Assembly: GCA_905236975.1 (NCBI GenBank) | Contig: CAJOQU010000046.1 | Coordinates: 1 to 9,623 of the forward strand | DNA length: 9,623 bases | Direction of reading: 5' to 3' | From: an uncultured Clostridia bacterium | Lineage (GTDB): Bacteria; Bacillota; Clostridia; Oscillospirales; Acutalibacteraceae | In this document: in pieces, positions 1 through 6,968 of the stretch | How the letters are laid out: each line of letters starts with the position of its first letter | Position numbering within the stretch: the stretch's first letter is position 1 | Translations under genes and position numbers: made by a program | Notes under the pieces: model-generated | Seen by the model: the letters and a program-made list of their open reading frames with translations, nothing else | Told to the model about the DNA's origin: nothing | Database searches by the model: none

Positions 1-56
1 ACATCGCATTGGCGATCTGCCGGGTTTGCCTGGTCGCACGCAGATGTTGCTTTAAT

Positions 57-73
<17 letters not shown>
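1..73 (-). CDS. atpG: ATP synthase F1 gamma subunit, N-terminal fragment (runs off window)
   Basis: Only the first 24 codons are present. They begin at an ATG at 73-71 and read MENLSELKQHLRATRQTRQI followed by ANAM. This matches the start of the gamma subunit, where an N-terminal helix ending in an AM motif forms part of the central rotor shaft inside the alpha3beta3 hexamer. An AAGGA ribosome binding site lies about 11 nt upstream. The start codon lies inside the 3' end of atpA, with a 17-bp overlap, which suggests translational coupling. The position directly after atpA is the standard F-type operon order. The rest of the gene lies outside the window, so nothing can be said about its length or integrity. 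Confidence 0.85.
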
Positions 74-1574
<1,501 letters not shown>

Positions 1575-1584
1575 AGTTTCCCCC
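1575..1584 (-). promoter_or_regulatory. Ribosome binding site that decides the atpA TTG start
   Basis: On the minus strand GGGGG (1580-1584) is followed by AAACT and then TTG at 1574. The spacing of 5 nt is short but usable. No ATG or GTG with a comparable site exists nearby in the alpha frame, so this purine run is the main argument for TTG initiation of atpA. Confidence 0.6.
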
Positions 1585-1587
1585 GCC

Positions 1588-1800
1588 TTATTCTGTGATT
1601 TCTTGCTTGATTTTTTCAAGCTGTGACAACATGCTCGCGTCATAGATCATCCCATCCGCGTCGGCAATAAAGCCGCCAAGAATGGCATTGTCGATCACAT
1701 GCTCAAAAGTCACATCGCCAAGCTGTTTTCGAAAGCCTTCACAGATCAGAGAGTACGTCTCGTCCGACATGTGTTCGGCTGTTGTAATGGTTACCTGCAT
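1588..1800 (-). CDS. atpH: ATP synthase delta subunit, C-terminal domain only (70 aa)
   Basis: Peripheral-stalk subunit linking the b subunits to the top of F1. The complete reading frame has only 70 residues, against about 175-185 in the family. It aligns by eye with the last ~70 residues of E. coli delta: the opening strand QVTITTAEHMSDE, a middle helix (about 13-27), the strand pair around VIDNAILGGFIADADGMIYD (35-54, the usual D..I.GG....D....DGS pattern) and the closing helix LSQLEKIKQEI. The start is an ATG at 1800 with AAGGG 7 nt upstream, only 4 nt after the atpF stop. Upstream in this frame the sequence overlaps atpF and reads as unrelated basic peptide, so the N-terminal six-helix domain is absent and not merely mis-started. 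The frame is intact and its position between atpF and atpA is canonical. It looks like a functional shortened gene, though a decayed remnant cannot be excluded. Confidence 0.85.
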   Translation of the reverse strand: MQVTITTAEHMSDETYSLICEGFRKQLGDVTFEHVIDNAILGGFIADADGMIYDASMLSQLEKIKQEITE

Positions 1801-1804
1801 CTTC

Positions 1805-2302
1805 TCACCCTTTTTGATAATCGGCAAAAAAGGCCTCGGCAATGCGGCGGTCATCCGTATCGGTCGCCTCATGCGCCAGCATTTTTTGTGACAGCGCAAG
1901 CGCAAGCTCGGTGATTTCTTCCTGCATGGAGGCAAGTGCCTCATCGTGCTCTTGTTTAGCCTTTTGTTGTGCTTTTTCGGTAATTTCCGCAGCCTGCTTA
2001 TGCGCGTTTTCGATCACTTGTGCCGCGTTTTGACGGGCGGTTTGCTCCGCCTCACGCAGCAAAGCGTCTCCCTGTTCTTTTGCGGCCTCTAATTGTTCTT
2101 CAAGCCGCTGTTTTTCCTGCTCGGCTTCCGCCTTTTGCCTGGCCGCGTCCTCTAATTCCTCCGCAATGCGCGCCTTTCGTTGGTTTAAAAACTTTTTCAC
2201 CGGTTTATAAGCCAATGACCGCACAATCACAAACAGAATGATGATATTGATGATATTGATTAAAAGATCTCTTGCAAGATCTGTTAAAACCAAGCCTTCC
2301 AC
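1805..2302 (-). CDS. atpF: ATP synthase F0 b subunit
   Basis: Peripheral-stalk (stator) subunit of 165 residues, the normal length. There is one membrane helix near the N-terminus (about 12-30, INIINIIILFVIVRSLAY). A long, charged, Ala/Glu/Lys/Gln-rich segment (about 38-145) follows and should form the right-handed coiled coil that reaches up to F1. The C-terminal ~20 residues normally meet the delta C-terminal domain, which is the part of delta retained here. The start is a GTG at 2302; the atpE stop codon and the AAGGCAGGCGAG purine run upstream fit coupled translation over a 14-nt gap. The gene is not lengthened, so there is no sign that the missing delta N-terminal domain has been fused onto b. 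Confidence 0.93.
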   Translation of the reverse strand: MEGLVLTDLARDLLINIINIIILFVIVRSLAYKPVKKFLNQRKARIAEELEDAARQKAEAEQEKQRLEEQLEAAKEQGDALLREAEQTARQNAAQVIENAHKQAAEITEKAQQKAKQEHDEALASMQEEITELALALSQKMLAHEATDTDDRRIAEAFFADYQKG

Positions 2303-2316
2303 GTTACTCGCCTGCC

Positions 2317-2529
2317 TTATGCCTTAGCGGCCAAAATCAGAGCTACTACAAACGCATAAATGGCGGTTGATTCCGCCAGCGCGCAGCCCAATAATAGAAT
2401 GGCGTTGATTTTGCCCGAAGCTTCCGGCTGGCGTGCCACCGCTTCCACCGCCTTTGATGTTGCAAGCCCCATTCCGAGACCGGCTCCCAAAGCCGCCAAC
2501 ATTGCCAATCCTGCACCAATTGCTACCAT
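2317..2529 (-). CDS. atpE: ATP synthase F0 c subunit (rotor ring proteolipid)
   Basis: Hairpin membrane protein whose oligomer forms the ion-driven rotor ring. It has 70 residues and two helices (about 3-26 and 43-67), joined by the conserved polar loop ARQPEA (32-37). The ion-binding carboxylate is Glu53 in helix 2, within ALAESTAIYAF, so Ser54, Thr55 and Tyr58 of the Na+-type signature are present. In helix 1 the position usually held by Gln in Na+-binding c subunits is Met20 (GLGMGLA). The coupling ion is therefore unclear from sequence. The ATG at 2529 has a consensus AGGAGG (2538-2543) at 8-nt spacing, the strongest ribosome binding site in the operon, consistent with the high c-subunit stoichiometry. 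Confidence 0.95.
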   Translation of the reverse strand: MVAIGAGLAMLAALGAGLGMGLATSKAVEAVARQPEASGKINAILLLGCALAESTAIYAFVVALILAAKA

Positions 2530-2544
2530 TTTTTATTCCTCCTG

Positions 2545-3393
2545 TTATTCGATTGCCTCGTTGATAAAGGTCAACGATAAAATAATAAAAATATACGTTT
2601 GTATGATCGGGTGGAAAAGGTTGAAATACAACCCCGCCACCGCGGGCAGACCCGAACCGTAGCCGCCCAAGACCGATTTTAATAAATCCATCACGATCAT
2701 TCCGCCCAACATGTTGCCGAATAACCGGCAGGCCAACGAGATCGGTACCGCCACGTCGCTTAGGAGCTTCATGGGCAGAATGACCGGTGTGGGCGAAGCC
2801 AGATATTTGGCTCGGCCGGCCAATCCCTTTTTCTTGATACCGTAATAATTGATCAGCACAAAGGTAATGAGTCCCATTGCCAAGGTCACAGTCAAGTCGG
2901 ACGTCGGCGGCCGACAGCCCAACAATTCCGAAAAGGCCGAAAGCACCATGAACACCGCCAGCGCAAACATGTAGGGTGAAAGCTTCGCGCCGAACTCCCC
3001 TACCTTGCCGTCAACAAAGCTGTCCATCGCCTCCACGGCAAGCTCCATCACATTTTGAAAGCCCTTTGGTTGGTCGAGCGAGAAATGCGGAAAGACCAAA
3101 AATCGAAAGATCAACCCCAATACCAGCACAATGGCTGTGATGATCCACATCACCACACTGGTTTTGGCAAAGCTGACGCCGAAAAGCGTCACCCGGTCGC
3201 TGAACAGTTGAAAATCAACCTCCAGCCCGCCGCCGGACGATGCGCTCACCAAGGTGATGGCAGTCCCAACAAAAAACCAGGCGGATATGACCGCTAAGCA
3301 TAAAAACAACCTGGAGCGTGTTTTCAGTTTTTTGTTTTCACCGTTTTGATGCTTCAAGGCCGATCGCACATAAAAAAAGCCGATCAAACCCAA
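2545..3393 (-). CDS. atpB: ATP synthase F0 a subunit
   Basis: Membrane stator subunit providing the ion half-channels next to the c ring. Numbered from TTG 3393 (282 aa), the conserved regions are the first family-wide helix (about 78-98, VVMWIITAIV), LGCRPPTSDL (158-167), the helix carrying the essential arginine (Arg223 in SLACRLFGNMLGG) and the last helix with the conserved Gln265 (IIQTYIF). Compared with minimal homologues there are about 65 extra N-terminal residues with an added hydrophobic segment (29-51) preceded by basic residues. The start is uncertain. TTG at 3393 has no clear ribosome binding site; GTG 3369 is an alternative; and the open frame continues upstream to 3450 with hydrophobic, protein-like sequence but no ATG, GTG or TTG. 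The stop lies 15 nt before the atpE start. Confidence 0.9.
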   Translation of the reverse strand: MGLIGFFYVRSALKHQNGENKKLKTRSRLFLCLAVISAWFFVGTAITLVSASSGGGLEVDFQLFSDRVTLFGVSFAKTSVVMWIITAIVLVLGLIFRFLVFPHFSLDQPKGFQNVMELAVEAMDSFVDGKVGEFGAKLSPYMFALAVFMVLSAFSELLGCRPPTSDLTVTLAMGLITFVLINYYGIKKKGLAGRAKYLASPTPVILPMKLLSDVAVPISLACRLFGNMLGGMIVMDLLKSVLGGYGSGLPAVAGLYFNLFHPIIQTYIFIILSLTFINEAIE

Positions 3394-3431
3394 TGCAAAT
3401 AAAACGGCGGAAATTGCGAATTCAAGAATGG

Positions 3432-3731
3432 TTACGGGTTTCGTTTTTGATCATCTCCGGTTTTTAATTGACTTCCGCGAAGGGTCTGCACAAGAAATAA
3501 AACAGACACCATGAGCGGCAGTCCCAAGGCGTATCCCACCGCGCAAGGCACTGCATACCGCACAAAGAGCAAGACCAACAGCGTCAAGGCGATCGCGTAC
3601 AAGACAAGCTTTATAAGCAAAAACAGCAACGCTTTCGGCCAACTGCCCGCGGTGAGCGAAAACAGCGTTTTTCTTAATAAAAATGCCTGAAGCCCCCCAA
3701 AAAAGAAGGAGATCAGTCCGCTAATCCACAT
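3432..3731 (-). CDS. AtpI-like small membrane protein, first gene of atp operon
   Basis: A 99-residue, very hydrophobic protein with about three to four membrane segments (about 2-20, 35-57 and 61-84) and a short charged tail. There is no motif that identifies it alone. Its size, topology and place directly before atpB match the poorly conserved AtpI (subunit I) group, which is thought to help assemble the c ring or take part in Mg2+ supply. The ATG at 3731 is chosen over an in-frame GTG at 3773 because GGGGG sits 8 nt before the ATG, and because the GTG would fall between the -35 and -10 elements of the operon promoter, upstream of the predicted transcript start. The open frame ends at TAA 3434-3432, next to the unresolved start of atpB. 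Function is inferred from context. Confidence 0.72.
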   Translation of the reverse strand: MWISGLISFFFGGLQAFLLRKTLFSLTAGSWPKALLFLLIKLVLYAIALTLLVLLFVRYAVPCAVGYALGLPLMVSVLFLVQTLRGSQLKTGDDQKRNP

Positions 3732-3739
3732 ACTGTACG

Positions 3740-3744
3740 CCCCC
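3740..3744 (-). promoter_or_regulatory. Ribosome binding site fixing the start of the AtpI-like gene
   Basis: GGGGG on the minus strand lies 8 nt before ATG 3731 and just downstream of the predicted transcript start near 3749. It makes a short leader of roughly 18 nt and argues against the upstream GTG at 3773. Confidence 0.55.
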
Positions 3745-3755
3745 AATAATTTATT

Positions 3756-3784
3756 ATTATATAACTTTTTCACAAGAAAATCAA
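3756..3784 (-). promoter_or_regulatory. Sigma-A type promoter of the atp operon
   Basis: On the minus strand the -35 element is TTGATT (3784-3779), the spacer is exactly 17 nt and the -10 element is a perfect TATAAT (3761-3756). The predicted start point is near 3749. The sequence upstream (3785-3840) carries repeated A/T runs that could act as an UP element. No other equally good promoter for the operon was seen on this strand between here and 4057. Confidence 0.8.
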
Positions 3785-3814
3785 TTTATTTTTATACGGT
3801 TTTTCGGCTGCTTT

Positions 3815-3843
3815 TTGACATATTTTTAGTATATTTTTATGTT
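3815..3843 (+). promoter_or_regulatory. Candidate distal promoter of the glycosyltransferase gene
   Basis: A perfect -35 box TTGACA (3815-3820) is followed by a 17-nt spacer and a weaker -10 box TATGTT (3838-3843, four of six consensus bases). Transcription would start near 3850, at the left edge of the 3852-3882 dyad. The region is AT-rich, so chance matches are more likely than usual. Confidence 0.45.
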
Positions 3844-3851
3844 CCTGCGGT

Positions 3852-3882
3852 CATAGGCTGACGAGAGTCGACTCAACCTATG
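3852..3882. promoter_or_regulatory. 31-bp dyad between divergent promoters (possible operator)
   Basis: The arms CATAGGCTGA (3852-3861) and TCAACCTATG (3873-3882) pair at nine of ten positions around an 11-nt centre. A separate perfect 10-bp palindrome, GAGTCGACTC (3865-3874), overlaps the centre and right arm. Neither strand has a T run after the dyad, so it is not an intrinsic terminator. It sits at the predicted start of the distal plus-strand promoter and 8 nt before the -35 of the proximal one. A regulator binding site is an inference from this placement. Confidence 0.4.
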
Positions 3883-3890
3883 GAAGATTC

Positions 3891-3919
3891 TTGCAATTAC
3901 GGGCATATCATGCTATAAT
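3891..3919 (+). promoter_or_regulatory. Sigma-A type promoter of the glycosyltransferase gene (proximal)
   Basis: TTGCAA (3891-3896), a 17-nt spacer and a perfect TATAAT (3914-3919), preceded by TGC, which gives an extended -10. The predicted start is near 3926, leaving an untranslated leader of about 132 nt before the ATG at 4058. That leader contains a small perfect palindrome ATAACTGTTAT (3955-3965) but no riboswitch that I recognise. Confidence 0.72.
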
Positions 3920-4057
3920 AATCACAAATCATGATGACACGGATCGTCAATCTAATAACTGTTATAAAATCCTATACGCGCTTTTGCGTTGCAATGAAAA
4001 TGCGAACCCCTCGTACTAATTCGTTATTCAGTATATGTCTTTTCAGGTGATTTTGTT

Positions 4058-5557
4058 ATGTTCCATTCTTTGCCCGCCTCGGTGATTGGCGGCATCGGCG
4101 CGGCTTACCCCACAGCTAAGGTCATTTACGGCATCATCGGCAGTGTGCTCAGCGCCATGATTGCCTATCGCACAGTATGGCGCATTCTCGGTTTCTTTTT
4201 TACCCGAAAATTTCCGCCCGCTCAAAAACAGCACAAATACGGCATTGTGATCGCCGCGCGAAACGAAAGTGCTGTGATTGGCAATCTGCTTGACAGTATC
4301 GCCGCGCAGGACTACCCCAAAGAACTGCTGACCGTTTTTGTGGTGGCGGACAACTGCACCGACCATACCGCCGCCATTGCACGGGAAAAAGGCGCGGTTT
4401 GTTATGAGCGATTCGACCCGGATCACCGCACCAAGGGCTTTGCCCTGCAATTTCTTTTTGACCGCATTGAGGAGGACTACGGCCGAGACTCCTTTGAAGG
4501 CTACTTTGTCTTTGATGCGGACAACCTGTTAAAACAAGACTATATCTCCCGTATGAACGACGCGTTTGACGCGGGCTCCAAGATCATCACCAGCTACCGC
4601 AACACCAAAAATTTCAATGAATCCTGGGTAGCCTCCACCTACGCGCTGCACTGGCTGCGCTCCATTCGCGCCAATCATCGTGCGCGTTCGGTTTTGCGGC
4701 TTGCCACCAACATTCAGGGGACCGGATTCCTGTTTTCCAACGAAATCGTGCGCGATGGCTGGAAATACACCTCCTTAACCGAAGACAGAGCCCTTACCGC
4801 CGACGCCGTGGCGCAGGGATATGAGATCACCTATCACAATGACGCCGAATTTTTTGATGAACAGCCAAATTCCATCAAGATCGCGCTTCGCCAACGCCTT
4901 CGTTGGTCAAAAGGTCATCTGCTTGCCTTTGTAGAGACCGGCCCGCAGCTGTTCATCAATGTGATCTTCGGTAAACGGTTTTTAAAAAATCCCTGGAACA
5001 AACCCCAAAAACCGCAAGGCAAACAGACTGCCGCCGATATGCTGCGGCGGATCGCGGAATCCATTCGCCATCGCATTGCTTCCTACGATACCTTGATGCA
5101 GTTGACGCCTTTTGCCGTCATCAATGTATTCCGCTGGCTTTTGGTGTCGGTGCTGATTTATGCTTGCTATTGCTTTTCCAACGGTCTGCCGCCTTCAAGC
5201 TTTTTTACAGGCGGAACCTATTTAGCCCGATTCCTTCGGTTTTTCTTTCCTGTTCAGGTGCAGCTGCAACCCGGATGGCATGCTTTTTTCTTTTCTATGC
5301 TGCTGGCGGTTTGGTGGCGCCTGCTGTACAGAATGGGAAAGTACTTCGAAAACATGTGGGTGGCAATTTATGTATTTATCATGGAGCGTAAGCGGATCAT
5401 CAAAATCCCCCTGCACAAAAAAATACTATATACATTTACTTGGCCGACTTTCGATATCATCGGCCGGTATACTCAGTATCTGGCGCTTTTTGTGAAAGTC
5501 ACCTGGAAACCTATCCCTCATGAAAGTAAGATCACGATTGATGATCTGAAAAAGTAA
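4058..5557 (+). CDS. Membrane family 2 glycosyltransferase, processive (BcsA/HAS-like) type
   Basis: A 499-residue inner-membrane glycosyltransferase. It has a hydrophobic N-terminal segment (about 20-48), a cytoplasmic GT-A catalytic domain, and a C-terminal part with several hydrophobic segments (about 350-372, 408-424 and 432-442) and a basic tail. Catalytic motifs in order are ARNE (67-70), ADNCTDHT (97-104), the metal-binding FDADN (152-156), the acid TED (241-243) and QRLRW (279-283), the Q-x-x-RW motif of processive enzymes. It should move sugar from a nucleotide sugar onto a polysaccharide or lipid acceptor at the membrane; donor and product cannot be told from sequence. The ATG has AGGTGA (4045-4050) at 7-nt spacing. 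No polysaccharide genes adjoin it: it diverges from the atp operon and converges on tuf. Family assignment is firm, substrate unknown. Confidence 0.9.
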   Translation: MFHSLPASVIGGIGAAYPTAKVIYGIIGSVLSAMIAYRTVWRILGFFFTRKFPPAQKQHKYGIVIAARNESAVIGNLLDSIAAQDYPKELLTVFVVADNCTDHTAAIAREKGAVCYERFDPDHRTKGFALQFLFDRIEEDYGRDSFEGYFVFDADNLLKQDYISRMNDAFDAGSKIITSYRNTKNFNESWVASTYALHWLRSIRANHRARSVLRLATNIQGTGFLFSNEIVRDGWKYTSLTEDRALTADAVAQGYEITYHNDAEFFDEQPNSIKIALRQRLRWSKGHLLAFVETGPQLFINVIFGKRFLKNPWNKPQKPQGKQTAADMLRRIAESIRHRIASYDTLMQLTPFAVINVFRWLLVSVLIYACYCFSNGLPPSSFFTGGTYLARFLRFFFPVQVQLQPGWHAFFFSMLLAVWWRLLYRMGKYFENMWVAIYVFIMERKRIIKIPLHKKILYTFTWPTFDIIGRYTQYLALFVKVTWKPIPHESKITIDDLKK

Positions 5558-5604
5558 TGCGGCTTACATATTATAAAAACCCCGTTTTTGGCGCGGCTCG
5601 GTTG

Positions 5605-5645
5605 AAAGAAAAAAGACCGTACAGACTATCAAGTCTGTACGGTCT
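5605..5645 (-). terminator. Intrinsic terminator of tuf (possibly bidirectional)
   Basis: A perfect 14-bp stem (5614-5627 with 5632-5645, core GACCGTACAGACT) closes a 4-nt loop. On the minus strand it is followed by TTTTTTCTTT (5614-5605), and it begins 31 nt after the tuf stop codon. On the plus strand only a weak T run follows, so it may terminate the converging glycosyltransferase transcript less efficiently. Confidence 0.9.
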
Positions 5646-5675
5646 AAAATTTACCGTTTCACGTCTAACGCTGAA

Positions 5676-6878
5676 TTAGCCGTTGATCTTGGTAACAACG
5701 CCCGAACCAACGGTACGGCCGCCTTCACGGATAGCGAAACGCAGACCTTCCTCAATGGCGATCGGGGTGATGAGTTCTACGTCCATCTCAACGTTGTCGC
5801 CGGGCATGCACATCTCGGTGCCTTCGGGCAGAGTGATCACGCCGGTAACGTCAGTCGTTCTGAAATAGAACTGCGGACGATAGTTGTTGAAGAACGGTGT
5901 ATGACGGCCGCCTTCTTCCTTGGTCAGAATATAAACCTGGCCATGGAACTTGGTGTGGGGGTTGATGCTGCCGGGTTTGCAGAGAACCTGACCGCGCTCT
6001 ACCTCGTCACGGCCAACGCCACGCAACAGGGCGCCCACGTTGTCGCCGGCCTCGCAGTAATCGAGGGTCTTACGGAACATTTCCATGCTGGTAACAACGG
6101 TTTTCTTTCTTTCTTCGGTCAGACCGATGATCTCAACTTCGTCGCCGGCGTTGAGTTGGCCACGCTCCACACGGCCGGTAACAACGGTACCACGGCCGGA
6201 GATGGTCATAACGTCTTCGATCGGCATTAAGAAGGGCAGGTCAGCCTTACGATCCGGAGTGGGAATATAGCTGTCGACCGCATCCATCAATTCCTTAATG
6301 GGAGCATATTCAGCCGCATTCACATCGGTCGAGGTGGATTCCAAAGCTACCAAAGCAGAACCCTTGATGATCGGGGTATCGTCGCCCGGGAACTCGTATT
6401 TGTCGAGGGTCTCACGGATTTCCATTTCAACCAGCTCTAACAGCTCTTCGTCGTCAACCTGATCGCACTTGTTCATGAAAACAACGATATAGGGCACGCC
6501 AACCTGACGGGCAAGCAAAAGGTGCTCTTTGGTCTGCGCCATCGGGCCGTCGGTAGCAGCGATAACAAGGATCGCGCCGTCCATCTGAGCAGCACCGGTG
6601 ATCATGTTCTTAACATAGTCGGCATGTCCGGGGCAGTCAACGTGAGCATAGTGACGGGCGTCAGTCTCATACTCAACGTGAGCGGTATTGATGGTAATAC
6701 CACGCTCTCTCTCTTCCGGGGCCTTATCGATGTTCGCATAATCCTCGAACTGTGCCTGACCTTTGAGCGACAGATACTTGGTGATCGCCGCAGTCAGTGT
6801 GGTTTTACCATGGTCAACGTGACCGATGGTACCAATGTTTACATGGGGTTTATTACGTTCAAATTTTGCCTTTGCCAT
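5676..6878 (-). CDS. tuf: Translation elongation factor Tu
   Basis: GTPase that delivers aminoacyl-tRNA to the ribosomal A site. The 400 residues are a normal full length. The G domain shows GHVDHGKT (19-26), the switch I region ERERGITINTAHVEY (56-70), DCPGH (81-85, catalytic His85), NKCD (136-139) and GSAL (173-176). Domains 2 and 3 follow, ending in the typical EGGRTVGSGVVTKI. The ATG at 6878 has AAGGAGG (6888-6894) at 9-nt spacing. It lies 90 bp after fusA in the standard str order, with its own candidate promoter in the gap and a strong terminator behind it. It is therefore the last gene of the unit and probably expressed above the level of its upstream neighbours. No unusual residues were noticed. 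Confidence 0.98.
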   Translation of the reverse strand: MAKAKFERNKPHVNIGTIGHVDHGKTTLTAAITKYLSLKGQAQFEDYANIDKAPEERERGITINTAHVEYETDARHYAHVDCPGHADYVKNMITGAAQMDGAILVIAATDGPMAQTKEHLLLARQVGVPYIVVFMNKCDQVDDEELLELVEMEIRETLDKYEFPGDDTPIIKGSALVALESTSTDVNAAEYAPIKELMDAVDSYIPTPDRKADLPFLMPIEDVMTISGRGTVVTGRVERGQLNAGDEVEIIGLTEERKKTVVTSMEMFRKTLDYCEAGDNVGALLRGVGRDEVERGQVLCKPGSINPHTKFHGQVYILTKEEGGRHTPFFNNYRPQFYFRTTDVTGVITLPEGTEMCMPGDNVEMDVELITPIAIEEGLRFAIREGGRTVGSGVVTKING

Positions 6879-6922
6879 TGTAAAATTCCTCCTTAAAATT
6901 CAATAACAGCCATGTTAGCTAT

Positions 6923-6951
6923 AGTTTAACAAATTTTTCCGCAAATTTCAA
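6923..6951 (-). promoter_or_regulatory. Candidate internal promoter for tuf
   Basis: In the 90-bp fusA-tuf gap the minus strand reads TTGAAA (6951-6946), a 17-nt spacer and TAAACT (6928-6923), preceded by TGT, which gives an extended -10. The predicted start near 6916 leaves a leader of about 38 nt before the tuf ATG. A private tuf promoter is common in bacteria and fits the high demand for EF-Tu. Confidence 0.6.
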
Positions 6952-6968
6952 GTATTATTTACGGTTTT

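Noticed and set aside
1575..1643. Alpha start at ATG 1643
   Set aside because: It would add 23 unrelated residues and overlap delta by 56 bp. The TTG at 1574 with a GGGGG site gives the normal alpha length.
1801..1944. Upstream extension of the delta frame to 1944, which would make a 118-aa protein
   Set aside because: The extra residues (MRHLPPCRKKSPSLRL and so on) overlap atpF in another frame, are basic and low-quality, and do not resemble the delta N-terminal domain. ATG 1800 has a good ribosome binding site and the usual 4-nt spacing.
3955..3965. ATAACTGTTAT palindrome in the glycosyltransferase leader as an operator
   Set aside because: An 11-bp perfect palindrome in AT-rich DNA is expected by chance fairly often, and nothing else supports regulator binding there.
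3926..4057. Possible riboswitch or leader RNA in the 132-nt untranslated region of the glycosyltransferase gene
   Set aside because: No conserved riboswitch core, no terminator/antiterminator pair and no leader peptide could be seen; only short, weak inverted repeats are present.
5575..5589. AAAAAC-CCC-GTTTTT hairpin after the glycosyltransferase gene as its terminator
   Set aside because: The stem is only 6 bp, almost all A-T, with a 3-nt loop, and the T run is part of the stem. It is too weak to call; the stronger hairpin at 5614-5645 may serve both directions.
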